Source: Herbidospora galbida (GTDB lineage: Bacteria; Actinomycetota; Actinomycetes; Streptosporangiales; Streptosporangiaceae). From it: 64,000 nucleotides of DNA. Shown here piece after piece: positions 26,059 through 35,730 of this stretch. A program made the position numbers and the translations under genes. The first letter of the stretch is position 1, and the number at the start of each line of letters is the position of its first letter. Location: positions 1-64,000 of the forward strand of contig NZ_SZQA01000030.1 of NCBI RefSeq assembly GCF_005233835.1. Direction: 5' to 3'. The notes under the pieces are model-generated. The model was not told the origin of the DNA, did no database searches, and saw only the letters and a list, made by a program, of their open reading frames with translations.

Positions 26059-26619
26059 ATGCCGCTTGACGAGACCACCGAGGAACTGGCCCGCACCGCC
26101 GCCACCGGCGACCACGTCGCCCTCGGCGAACTGCTGCGCCGCGTCGAACCCGACGTGCTGCGCCACTGCGAACGCCTGCTTCCCTACCGGCAGGACGCCG
26201 AAGAAGCCTGTCAGGACACCCTGCTCGCGGTCGCCCGCAACATCGGCCGCTTCGAGGGCCGCTCGCGCTTCTCCACCTGGCTCCACATCGTGACCGCCAA
26301 CTGCGCCCGCACGACCTACCGCACGCTCAAGCGCCGCTCGGCCGAGCAGTCGAGCGACGACCTGGCCGAGCAGCGTCCCGACCCCCACCGGGTCAGCGTG
26401 ATCGCCGGTGCCCGGCTCGACCTGCTCGACGCGATCGAGGCGCTGGAGGCCGAGAAGCCCGACCTGGCCCGCGCGCTGGTGCTGTGCGACATCGTCCAGC
26501 TCGACTACTCCGACATCGCCGCGCAGCTCGGCATCCCGCTCGGCACCGCCAAGAGCCGCATCCACCAGGCCAGGAAGCACATCCAGGCCTCTCTTGGAGA
26601 CGGATATCTCGGAAGATGA
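26059..26619 (+). CDS. ECF-type RNA polymerase sigma factor
   Basis: 186 residues with region 2 (YRQDAEEACQDTLLAVARNI, GRSRFSTWLHIVTANCAR) and region 4 (LVLCDIVQLDYSDIAAQLGI, GTAKSRIHQARKHI) of group IV sigma factors. No anti-sigma gene lies next to it. The next element downstream is the SAM riboswitch; the sigma gene ends about 60 bp before it, so readthrough into the methionine unit is possible. Confidence 0.9.
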   Translation: MPLDETTEELARTAATGDHVALGELLRRVEPDVLRHCERLLPYRQDAEEACQDTLLAVARNIGRFEGRSRFSTWLHIVTANCARTTYRTLKRRSAEQSSDDLAEQRPDPHRVSVIAGARLDLLDAIEALEAEKPDLARALVLCDIVQLDYSDIAAQLGIPLGTAKSRIHQARKHIQASLGDGYLGR

Positions 26620-26678
26620 GACGCCGATTCGGACTCTGAGGAGCCCGGGGTACAGTTTTCAGGACAACTGAATATTTG

Positions 26679-26813
26679 CTCATCCAGAGGGGTGGAGGGA
26701 CCGGCCCTGCGAAGCCCCGGCAACCCTTCCGACTCAACTCGCTACGTGGCGAGGCCGGTCGGAACAGGTGCCAATTCCGGCCTGTGATCAAGGCGGTCGC
26801 AGGCGAAGATGAG
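26679..26813 (+). promoter_or_regulatory. SAM-I (S-box) riboswitch
   Basis: The conserved S-box order is complete. The P1 strand is CTCATC (26679-26684), then AGAGGGGTGGAGGGA, CTGCGAAGCCCCGGCAACC, a P3 arm, GGTGCCAATTCC and the closing P1 strand GATGAG (26808-26813). The closing strand runs into GAGGGAAAGG, the ribosome binding site of the next gene. Binding of SAM stabilises P1 and would thereby hide the binding site, so control is probably at translation. No separate terminator hairpin is seen between P1 and the start codon. Confidence 0.95.
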
Positions 26814-26829
26814 GGAAAGGCCTCGCTTC

Positions 26830-28074
26830 ATGGCGCTTCAGCACGACTTCGGACCCGCCGTCGCCCTCTCCTGCCGCGAGTGTGGCGCCCGTTACGACCT
26901 CGGCCCGATCTTCGCCTGTCAGGACTGTTTCGGGCCACTTGAGGTGGCGTACGACTTCGGGACCGTCAGCCGCGAGGACATCGCCGCCGGTCCGGCCAAC
27001 ATCTGGCGTTACAAGGCACTGCTGCCCGTCCCGGCGAACGTCGCCGACAAGCCCAACCTCCAGCCCGGCTGGACCAAGCTCCACCGCGCCGGGAACCTCG
27101 GCGCCGAGCTCGGGCTCCGCGACCTCTACGTGAAGGACGACTCCGGCAACCCGACCCACTCCTTCAAGGACCGAGTGGTGTCGATCGCCGTTGAGGCGGC
27201 CCGTAACTTCGGGTTCACAACCCTTTCCTGCTCCTCGACCGGGAACCTGGCCGGCGCCGTCGGCGCCGCCGCCGCGCGGGCCGGGCTCGACTCGTGCGTG
27301 TTCATCCCGTCGAACCTCGAAGAGGCCAAGATCGTCGTCGCCAGCGTGTACGGCGGCAAGCTCGTCGGCATCGAGGGCAGCTACGACGAGGTCAACCGCT
27401 TCTGCTCCGAGCTCATCGGCGACCCGCTGGGCGAGAAGTGGGGCTTCGTCAACGTGAACCTGCGGCCCTACTACGCCGAGGGCTCCAAGACCCTGGCGTA
27501 CGAGATCGCCGAGCAGCTCGGCTGGCGGATCCCCGAGCAGATCATCATCCCGATCGCCTCGGGCTCCCAGCTCACCAAGATCGACAAGGGCTTCAAGGAG
27601 CTCATCGCGCTCGGCCTGGTGGAGGACACCCCCTACAAGATCTTCGGGGCGCAGGCCGAGGGCTGCTCCCCGGTGTCGGCCGCCTACAAGGCCGGGCACG
27701 ACGTCGTCCGCCCGGTGAAGCCCGACACGATCGCCAAGTCGCTGGCCATCGGCAACCCGGCCGACGGGCCCTACGTGCTCGACATCGCCCGGCGCACCGG
27801 CGGGGCCGTGGAGGACGTCACCGACCCCGAGATCGTCGCCGCGATCCGCCTGCTGGCCCGGACCGAGGGCGTGTTCGCCGAGACCGCCGGCGGCGTGACG
27901 GTCGGCGTGCTGCGCAAGCTCACCGAGGCCGGCGTGATCGACCCCGACGCCACCACGGTGGTCCTCAACACGGGCGAGGGCCTCAAGACCCTCGACGCCG
28001 TCCAGTCGGAGGCCCGCCCCACGGCCGTCATTCGTCCGTCGCTGGACGCCTTCCGTACGGCTTTCGCCAACTAA
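26830..28074 (+). CDS. metM: threonine synthase homologue, likely O-phosphohomoserine-dependent homocysteine synthase (MetM-like)
   Basis: 414-residue PLP fold-type II enzyme of the threonine synthase family. An N-terminal zinc-knuckle-like set of cysteines (15, 18, 30, 33) precedes the catalytic core; the PLP lysine is K113 in HSFKDR, and CSSTGNLAGAVGA binds the cofactor. By sequence alone it is threonine synthase. Two context facts favour homocysteine formation: the SAM-I riboswitch in front, and the sulfur-carrier gene 28 bp behind. This is the MetM/MetO arrangement described in Streptomyces, where a protein thiocarboxylate donates sulfur to O-phosphohomoserine. Start ATG 26830, with GGGAAAGG 9 bases upstream. 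Confidence 0.88.
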   Translation: MALQHDFGPAVALSCRECGARYDLGPIFACQDCFGPLEVAYDFGTVSREDIAAGPANIWRYKALLPVPANVADKPNLQPGWTKLHRAGNLGAELGLRDLYVKDDSGNPTHSFKDRVVSIAVEAARNFGFTTLSCSSTGNLAGAVGAAAARAGLDSCVFIPSNLEEAKIVVASVYGGKLVGIEGSYDEVNRFCSELIGDPLGEKWGFVNVNLRPYYAEGSKTLAYEIAEQLGWRIPEQIIIPIASGSQLTKIDKGFKELIALGLVEDTPYKIFGAQAEGCSPVSAAYKAGHDVVRPVKPDTIAKSLAIGNPADGPYVLDIARRTGGAVEDVTDPEIVAAIRLLARTEGVFAETAGGVTVGVLRKLTEAGVIDPDATTVVLNTGEGLKTLDAVQSEARPTAVIRPSLDAFRTAFAN

Positions 28075-28102
28075 TCTAACTGTTCGTTAAGGAGCGTCAA
28101 CA

Positions 28103-28378
28103 ATGAGTGTTTCTGTGCGGATTCCGACGATTCTCCGTACGTACACCGGAGGCGCGGCCGAGGTCGCCGGCGAAGGGGCGACGCTGCGCGAGGTGTTCGC
28201 GAAACTCGACGCCGACTACCCCGGCATCGGGGCCAGGATCCTCGACGAATCGGGCAAGGTGCGGCGTTTTGTCAACGTCTACGTCGGGGAAGAGGACGTC
28301 CGATTCTCCGAAGGTTTGGACACTCCAACCCCTGCGGGCGTACAGATTTCCGTGATCCCGGCCGTAGCCGGAGGGTGA
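28103..28378 (+). CDS. metO: ubiquitin-like sulfur carrier protein (MetO/CysO/MoaD family)
   Basis: 91-residue beta-grasp protein ending in the free Gly-Gly tail (VAGG) that is adenylated and thiocarboxylated. It closely resembles mycobacterial CysO in sequence (IPTILRxxTGG, RRFVNVYVGEEDVRFS). AAGGAG lies 8 bases before the ATG, 28 bp after the preceding gene, so the two form one transcript under the SAM riboswitch. It would carry the sulfur used to make homocysteine; the activating MoeB-like enzyme is not in the window. A CysO role in cysteine synthesis is the alternative. Confidence 0.88.
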   Translation: MSVSVRIPTILRTYTGGAAEVAGEGATLREVFAKLDADYPGIGARILDESGKVRRFVNVYVGEEDVRFSEGLDTPTPAGVQISVIPAVAGG

Positions 28379-28396
28379 CCTTCCGCAGCCTTTCCC

Positions 28397-28427
28397 ACAC
28401 CCACGTACTCCTACAGTGCGTGGGTGT
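28397..28427 (+). terminator. terminator of the metM-metO operon
   Basis: Perfect 9-bp stem ACACCCACG / CGTGGGTGT, 13-base loop, followed by TTCTATGTTT. Placed 18 bases after the sulfur-carrier stop codon. Confidence 0.85.
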
Positions 28428-28429
28428 TT

Positions 28430-28772
28430 CTATGTTTACCTGCACTTCTATCGTTATCGAAGCTTAATGAGTGCTATGGCATATGGTGCAATTCTCAACC
28501 AACCAATCACTAACCGAAAAAGAAGCCCTCTCGCTTTGGGCGAACGACTACAAGTCAGGGGCCGATTGACTCTGTTGTCCCACGCCTTGCCATGTGTATG
28601 GTCGAGAACGATCGACGTAGCCGGGGAAAAGCGAGACGCGGACGGCCGTAGGCCGGTCGTGGCTCGCGCTGTGAACCTGCCTTAAAGGGCGTCACTGTTC
28701 CGGCGCGAAAGGTCACGGACCAGCGGTGGAATGGGCGGGTCCGTTGCCAGGCCCAGCAAGAGGAGTCGGAAA
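28430..28772 (+). other. low-GC leader region before the cold shock gene
   Basis: About 340 bases, the first 140 clearly AT-richer than anything nearby. A 28-codon open frame (28483-28569) there has no ribosome binding site, and I do not call it a gene. Near 28644 is a hairpin ACGGCCGTAGGCCGGT. Long AT-rich leaders are usual for cold shock mRNAs, and this could be the untranslated leader with its promoter, or hold a small RNA. Confidence 0.45.
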
Positions 28773-28973
28773 GTGGCGCAGGGCACCGTCAAATGGTTTA
28801 ACGCGGACAAGGGCTACGGCTTCATCGCGGTAGACGGTGGTAAGGACGTTTTCGTCCATTACTCGGCAATCATGATGGACGGCTACAAGGCCCTCGAGCA
28901 GGGCCAGCGTGTCGAGTTCGACATCACGCAGGGACAGAAGGGCCCGCAGGCGGAGGCTGTCCGGACCGTCTGA
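28773..28973 (+). CDS. cold shock protein (CspA family)
   Basis: 66-residue single cold shock domain with RNP1 (KGYGFIAV) and RNP2 (VFVHYSA), an RNA/DNA chaperone. The GTG at 28773 follows AGAGGAG by 7 bases. The order MetM-like, MoaD-like, cold shock, groEL matches the arrangement I recall from Streptomyces coelicolor, supporting orthology with its ScoF-type protein. Confidence 0.94.
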   Translation: MAQGTVKWFNADKGYGFIAVDGGKDVFVHYSAIMMDGYKALEQGQRVEFDITQGQKGPQAEAVRTV

Positions 28974-29060
28974 CCCCCAGACCTCGAACCTTTCGGCCCT
29001 CCCGCGTGAGCGGTCGAGAACGGTTCGGCTGTAACCAACCCCACCACCCCAGCGACCTGG

Positions 29061-29089
29061 AACCCGGCCCGCAGCCTGCGGGCCGGGTT
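29061..29089 (+). terminator. terminator of the cold shock gene
   Basis: Perfect 13-bp stem AACCCGGCCCGCA / TGCGGGCCGGGTT with a 3-base loop and a following TCT, 88 bases after the stop codon. Confidence 0.88.
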
Positions 29090-29131
29090 TCTGCTGCCCG
29101 ACCTGTTTGACCTGCCCCTCCTGGTCTTCGG

Positions 29132-30937
<1,806 letters not shown>

Positions 30938-30957
30938 TCCATCCCGGAAAACAGATG

Positions 30958-30984
30958 AGGCGGTCCCCGTTGCCGGGGCCGCCT
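30958..30984 (+). terminator. groEL terminator
   Basis: Stem AGGCGG-T-CCCC pairs with GGGG-CCGCCT (one bulged T), loop GTTGCC, then TCTTCTGTTC. It lies 20 bases past the groEL stop. Confidence 0.85.
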
Positions 30985-30993
30985 TCTTCTGTT

Positions 30994-31407
30994 CTACAGG
31001 TGCCTGACCCAGCGGCCCCATTGCTCCTGTCGCGTGTATCCCGTGCCCGACCACGCGGGATGGGCGTCGGTGTTGTCGTTCAGGACCATCGCGTCGACGC
31101 GGAAGGCGCCGAACGCCTTGAAGCGCTTCTCCGCTGCGGCGATGAGCTGCCGCGCGATGCCCTTGCGGCGGTGCTCGGGCGCGACCGCGAGCCGGTAGAG
31201 GTGGGCCCGCCAGCCGTCCCATCCCGCGATGACCGTGCCGGCGATGGCGCCGTCGAGTTCGTACACGAGCAGGGCCTCGGGGTCGCGCTCGATGAGCGCG
31301 ACCACCTTCGCGGGGTCGTCACGGCGGTCGGTGCCCTCGGCGGCGGCCACCCAGAAGGTCAGGATCGCCTCGACGTCGGCGAGAGTCGCGGTGCGGATCG
31401 TGGTCAC
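30994..31407 (-). CDS. GNAT family N-acetyltransferase
   Basis: 137 residues with the acetyl-CoA pyrophosphate-binding motif APEHRRKGIARQLI and the preceding LYRLAV strand. The substrate cannot be told. The GTG start overlaps the end of the helicase gene by 4 bp, so the two are co-transcribed and translationally coupled. Confidence 0.88.
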   Translation of the reverse strand: MTTIRTATLADVEAILTFWVAAAEGTDRRDDPAKVVALIERDPEALLVYELDGAIAGTVIAGWDGWRAHLYRLAVAPEHRRKGIARQLIAAAEKRFKAFGAFRVDAMVLNDNTDAHPAWSGTGYTRQEQWGRWVRHL

Positions 31408-33395
31408 AGGGCCTCCGGGAGCGGCTTGGCGTGCACCACGGTCAGAGTGGTGACGGCTCGGGTCAGGACGACGTAGAGGCGGGCCATGCCCCTCGGTTCG
31501 GCGTCGACGATGTCGGCCGGTTCGGCGACCACGACGTGGTCGTACTCGAGGCCCTTGGCGAGGCCCGCCGGGACGACGAGCACCTTGGAGCCGTCGCCGT
31601 CGGGGCCCAGGACGGGAGCGCCGAGCGCGGTCGCGAAGGTCTCCGCGTCGGCGTCGCGGACGATGACGCCCACCGAACCCTCACCCGCGGCGCTCACGGC
31701 GTCTCTCACGCCTCCGATGACATCGGAGGTCTCCACCAGCCTCAGCGACCCCGCGCCCGGACGCAGCGAACGCGGCGCGGCCAGTTCGGGGGCGATGCCG
31801 GGGAGCAGGCGGGCGGCGTAGTCGAGCACCTCGCGCGGCACGCGGAAGCCGAGGGTCAGTTCCGTCACCAGACCCTCGGCGAAGCCGAGATGCGTCAGCA
31901 CGGTGTTCCACGAGCGCGCCGACCACGGAGTGGTGCCCTGCGCGAGGTCGCCCAGGATGGTCGCCGAACCGGTCCGGCAGCGGCGGCCGAGGGCGCGCAG
32001 CTGCATCTCCGACAGGTCCTGCGCCTCGTCGACCACGAGGTGGCCGTGGGACGGGGTGCGGTCCATCAGGTCGGCGAGTTCGTCGAGCAGCGCTCCGTCG
32101 GCGCCGCTCCACTTCGCGCTCCTGTGGGACTTGTAGGGCTTCGTCCAGAGCAGCGCCGTCTGCTCCTCGGGGGTCAGGTCCTCTTTCGCGGCCCTGGCCA
32201 GGAACGTCGGGTCGGAGAGCAGCCGGAAGAGCACCTGCTCCGGCACCAGCTTCGGCCAGACCTGGTCGACGACGGTCTTGACCGGCTTCGAGCGCGCCAC
32301 CGCGTCCTGCACCCGGTCGTCGGGGGACTCCCCGCGTCGTTCCATCTGGACGAGCACCTGGTGGGCCAGCCGCTGCGCCAGCGTCGCCCGCCCGGGGTTG
32401 TAGCGGGTGGTGCCGCGGAGCGACGCCACGATCTCGCGCACCTCGTAGTCGGCCACGCGGTAGCGGTTGGCGCCCTTGGTGACCAGCACTCCTTCGACCG
32501 GCTTCACCACGTGGAGCCACAGGGCGCGCTTCAGCACCCGGGCCATCCGCGCGTCGCCCTTGACCGCCGAGACGGCGGGTTCCTCGGGGTGGGCGTGGTC
32601 TCCCAGGATCCCCGCCACGGTCGTCTGGTCGACCTTCACCTCGCCGAGAGCGGGGAGCACCGAGGAGATGTACGACAAGAAGGCGCGGTTAGGGCCCACG
32701 ATCATCACGCCGGCGCGAGACAATTTCTCGCGATGGGTGAACAGCAGATAAGCCGCGCGGTGCAGACCCACCGCGGTCTTCCCCGTGCCCGGCGCCCCCT
32801 GCACGCACACGGTCACGCCGAGGTCGGCGCGCACGATCTCGTCCTGGTCGGGCTGGATCGTGGCCACGATGTCGCGCATCGGGCCGGTGCGCGGGCGCTC
32901 GATCTCGTCGGTCAGGATGCGCGAGGGGCCGAGGTCGCCGCCGTGGGCCAGGTCCTCGTCTTCGAACGCGGTGAGCTCGCCGCCCTGGTAGCCGAACCGG
33001 CGGCGGCGGTCGACGCCCATCGGCTCGGCCGGGCTGGCCTGGTAGAACGCCCGCGAGACCGGCGCGCGCCAGTCGATGACGAGCGCCCGGCCGCCGCCGT
33101 CGTGCACGTGCCGGCGGCCGACGTACAGGACCGGCGGGAGGTCGTCGGCGCCGTCGCGGTCGAGGCGGCCGAAGAACAGCGGGGTGTCGGGGTGGTCGGC
33201 GAGCGCCGCGACGCGCTGGTCGAGCAGACCCTGGAGCACCTGCCGGGAGACCCAGTCACCGGCCATGTCCGACGACAGCGACTGCGCGTGCTCCCGCATG
33301 GCGCGCAAGGCCGCCCGCGACTCGTCGAGGTGCCGCCGCTCCTCCGCGAGGTCGTCGGCCGGGGGTATGTCGGGGGCGAGGGTGTGCTGGGGCAT
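31404..33395 (-). CDS. HelD/HelR-type RNA polymerase recycling ATPase
   Basis: 663-residue superfamily 1 helicase-like protein. An N-terminal coiled segment (EERRHLDESRAALRAMREHA) is the arm that enters RNA polymerase in HelD. Walker A is GAPGTGKTAVGLHRAAYLL, Walker B region HLVVDEAQDLSEMQ, and the C-terminal motif VAEPADIV with YVVLTRAV. HelD-class proteins free stalled RNA polymerase; the HelR branch also displaces rifamycins. I cannot tell the branches apart from sequence, and no RAE-like site is visible in the 120 bp upstream. Confidence 0.86.
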   Translation of the reverse strand: MPQHTLAPDIPPADDLAEERRHLDESRAALRAMREHAQSLSSDMAGDWVSRQVLQGLLDQRVAALADHPDTPLFFGRLDRDGADDLPPVLYVGRRHVHDGGGRALVIDWRAPVSRAFYQASPAEPMGVDRRRRFGYQGGELTAFEDEDLAHGGDLGPSRILTDEIERPRTGPMRDIVATIQPDQDEIVRADLGVTVCVQGAPGTGKTAVGLHRAAYLLFTHREKLSRAGVMIVGPNRAFLSYISSVLPALGEVKVDQTTVAGILGDHAHPEEPAVSAVKGDARMARVLKRALWLHVVKPVEGVLVTKGANRYRVADYEVREIVASLRGTTRYNPGRATLAQRLAHQVLVQMERRGESPDDRVQDAVARSKPVKTVVDQVWPKLVPEQVLFRLLSDPTFLARAAKEDLTPEEQTALLWTKPYKSHRSAKWSGADGALLDELADLMDRTPSHGHLVVDEAQDLSEMQLRALGRRCRTGSATILGDLAQGTTPWSARSWNTVLTHLGFAEGLVTELTLGFRVPREVLDYAARLLPGIAPELAAPRSLRPGAGSLRLVETSDVIGGVRDAVSAAGEGSVGVIVRDADAETFATALGAPVLGPDGDGSKVLVVPAGLAKGLEYDHVVVAEPADIVDAEPRGMARLYVVLTRAVTTLTVVHAKPLPEAL

Positions 33396-33519
33396 GACGG
33401 AGTGCCTCCTGCCGGAGTGTTTCGGGTGGGCGAACCGGCCAGCTTAGTCGGCAGTCCCGGCCAGGCCAAAAGGTTTATGGGCCGACTGACTCGCGTTGTG
33501 GCTGGGTAGGGCAGCAGAG

Positions 33520-33831
33520 GTGTTCCGTGGCCCGATCCCGCTCCCGCCCGCGCTGCCCGCCGCCGTCATGCTGCTGCTGGCCGCGCTCTGGGGGCTTTCC
33601 GTGTACGCGGGCTGGGGCCTGGAGGCGTTCTGCGCCAGCGGCGAACCGGCCGACGACTGCGGCGGCCGCATGGCCCTCGTGACGGCCGTCTCCTCGCTTT
33701 TCGCGGTCGTCGCGACGGCTCTCACGATCGGCGCGTGGCTGACGTGGCGCGCCCGTCTTCTCGTGTACGCAATCGCCGCATGGATGGGCGCGGAAGGCGT
33801 ACTATTCGTCGGAGGTCTGGTCGCGCAGTAA
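33520..33831 (+). CDS. small membrane protein
   Basis: 103 residues with three hydrophobic segments: residues 10-30 (PAAVMLLLAALWGLSVYAG), 50-75, and 80-100. A Cys pair in the first external loop (AFCASGEPADDCGG) could form a disulfide bond. No family recognised. The GTG at 33520 is preceded by TAGGGC; a TTG at 33496 is in frame. Divergent from the helicase gene. Confidence 0.65.
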   Translation: MFRGPIPLPPALPAAVMLLLAALWGLSVYAGWGLEAFCASGEPADDCGGRMALVTAVSSLFAVVATALTIGAWLTWRARLLVYAIAAWMGAEGVLFVGGLVAQ

Positions 33832-34039
33832 TCTCGCGAATACCCTCCGAAGTCTTAATCAATCGGTATGGGAAAAGCCCTAGAAAAGCGCGGCAAATTA
33901 GGTGATTGCCCAGGACAATGGGGGTATGCCCGAACTGGGCGTTGATGCCATCTTTGGCTGTGGGGGCCAAGGCACGAGGGGGTGATGCGGTTGTCTCGGG
34001 CCGACGGAATTTCGTGGACTTAAGTATGTTTTCTAAGTA
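33832..34039 (+). other. AT-rich intergenic stretch, possible small RNA or 19-codon leader
   Basis: This 208-base region has much lower GC than its surroundings and ends in a strong terminator read on the plus strand, although the plus-strand gene upstream ends 200 bases earlier. It contains a 19-codon frame (33926-33985, MPELGVDAIFGCGGQGTRG) preceded by GGGGGT directly at the ATG, too close for an ideal ribosome binding site. A small RNA transcribed on the plus strand is the simplest reading. Confidence 0.4.
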
Positions 34040-34067
34040 GACCCGGCGGGAGTTGTCCCGCCGGGTC
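34040..34067 (+). terminator. strong rho-independent terminator
   Basis: Perfect 12-bp stem GACCCGGCGGGA / TCCCGCCGGGTC, loop GTTG, followed by TTTTATTT. It is the most classical terminator in the window and is oriented for plus-strand transcripts; it ends 6 bp before the stop codon of the convergent XPB gene. Confidence 0.93.
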
Positions 34068-34073
34068 TTTTAT

Positions 34074-35714
34074 TTACGTGAGGACGTCGTCGGCGTCGAT
34101 GATCTGGTAGGCGTAGCCCTGCTCGGCCAGGAAGCGCTGCCGGTGGGCGGCGAAGTCCTGGTCGACGGTGTCGCGGCTGACGATGGAGTAGAACCGGGCG
34201 CCCCCGCCGTCGGCCTTCGGCCGCAGCACCCGGCCGAGGCGCTGCGCCTCCTCCTGGCGCGAGCCGAACGTGCCCGACACCTGGATGGCGACCGCCGCCT
34301 CCGGCAGGTCGATCGAGAAGTTCGCCACCTTCGACACGACGAGGACCTGCAGCTCTTTGTCGCGGAACGCCTGGAACAGCCGCTCACGCTCCTTCACCTT
34401 GGTCTCGCCCTTGATGACCGGCGCGTTCAAATGCTCGCCGAGTTCGTCGAGCTGGTCGATGTACTGCCCGATGACCAGGATCTGCTCCCCGGCGTGCTTC
34501 TTCACCAGCGCCTCGGTGACGCGCAGCTTCGACGGAGTCGTGGCGGCGAAGCGGTAGCGCTCGTCGGTGTCGGCCATCGCGTACGCGAGCCGTTCGTCGT
34601 CGCGCAGGGTCACCCTGACCTCGACGCAGTCGGCCGGGGCGATGTAGCCCTGGTTCTCCATCTCCTTCCAGGGCGCGTCGTAGCGCTTCGGGCCGATGAG
34701 GGAGAACACGTCGCCCTCGCGGCCGTCTTCGCGCACCAGCGTGGCCGTCAGGCCCACCCGGCGGCGTGCCTGGAGGTCGGCGGTCATCCGGAAGATGGGG
34801 GCGGGCAGGAGGTGCACCTCGTCGTACACGACCAGACCCCAGTCGCGCGCGTCGAACAGCTCCAGATGCCGGTAGACGCCGCCGCGCTTGGACGTCATCA
34901 CCTGGTAGGTGGCGATGGTGACCGGGCGGATCTCCTTCTTGGTCCCGGTGTATTCGCCGATCTCGTCTTCGGTCAGGCTGGTGCGCTTGATCAGCTCGGT
35001 CTTCCACTGGTGCACGCTCACCGTGTTGGTGACCAGGATCAGGGTGGTCGCCTGCGCATGGGCCATCGCCGCCGCGCCGACGATCGTCTTGCCCGCGCCG
35101 CAGGGCAGCACGACGACGCCGGAGCCGCCGTGCCAGAACGCGTCGGCGGCCTCCTTCTGGTAGGGCCGCAGCGCCCAGCCCTCTTCGGTGAGGGCGATCG
35201 GGTGGGCCTCGCCGTCGACGTAACCGGCCAGGTCTTCGGCCGGCCAGCCGAGCTTCAGCAGCAGCTGCTTGATGTTGCCGCGCTCGCTCGGGTGGACGGC
35301 CACCACGTCGCCGTCGAGCCGCTCGCCGATCATCGGCTGCACCTTCTTGGCGCGCAGCACCTCTTCGAGCACGGCTCGGTCGGTGCTGGTCAGCACGAGC
35401 CCGTGGACGGGATGCTTCTCCAGCCGCAGGCGGCCGTAGCGGGCCATCGTCTCGGCGACGTCGACCAGCAGCGCGTGGGGGACGGGGTAGCGGCTGAACC
35501 CGATGAGGGCGTCGATCACCTGCTCGGCGTCGTGCCCGGCGGCCCGCGCGTTCCAGAGGGCGAGCGGGGTGATGCGGTAGGTGTGGACGTGCTCGGGCGC
35601 GCGCTCGAGTTCGGCGAACGGCGCGATGGCCCGTCGGCACTCGTCGGCGCGCTCGTGGTCGACTTCCAGCAGCAGGGTCTTGTCGGACTGGACGATGAGC
35701 GGCCCGTCGTTCAC
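34074..35714 (-). CDS. XPB/Ssl2-type DNA repair helicase
   Basis: 546-residue superfamily 2 helicase homologous to eukaryotic XPB and mycobacterial Ercc3 (Rv0861c). It has an N-terminal XPB damage-recognition-like domain, Walker A LPCGAGKTIVGAAAM, DEVH box VVYDEVHLLPAP, motif III GLTATLVREDGREGDVF with the RED-type residues, and motif VI EEAQRLGRVLRPK. GTG at 35714 with GGGGG about 7 bases upstream. The helicase-associated gene lies 16 bp upstream, making a two-gene operon. Confidence 0.95.
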   Translation of the reverse strand: MNDGPLIVQSDKTLLLEVDHERADECRRAIAPFAELERAPEHVHTYRITPLALWNARAAGHDAEQVIDALIGFSRYPVPHALLVDVAETMARYGRLRLEKHPVHGLVLTSTDRAVLEEVLRAKKVQPMIGERLDGDVVAVHPSERGNIKQLLLKLGWPAEDLAGYVDGEAHPIALTEEGWALRPYQKEAADAFWHGGSGVVVLPCGAGKTIVGAAAMAHAQATTLILVTNTVSVHQWKTELIKRTSLTEDEIGEYTGTKKEIRPVTIATYQVMTSKRGGVYRHLELFDARDWGLVVYDEVHLLPAPIFRMTADLQARRRVGLTATLVREDGREGDVFSLIGPKRYDAPWKEMENQGYIAPADCVEVRVTLRDDERLAYAMADTDERYRFAATTPSKLRVTEALVKKHAGEQILVIGQYIDQLDELGEHLNAPVIKGETKVKERERLFQAFRDKELQVLVVSKVANFSIDLPEAAVAIQVSGTFGSRQEEAQRLGRVLRPKADGGGARFYSIVSRDTVDQDFAAHRQRFLAEQGYAYQIIDADDVLT

Positions 35715-35730
35715 GGGTGGTGCCCCCTAA

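Noticed and set aside
28483-28569. 28-codon frame in the AT-rich leader, weakly recalling the start of a WhiG/FliA sigma factor
   Set aside because: No ribosome binding site, similarity limited to a few residues, and no continuation in any frame.
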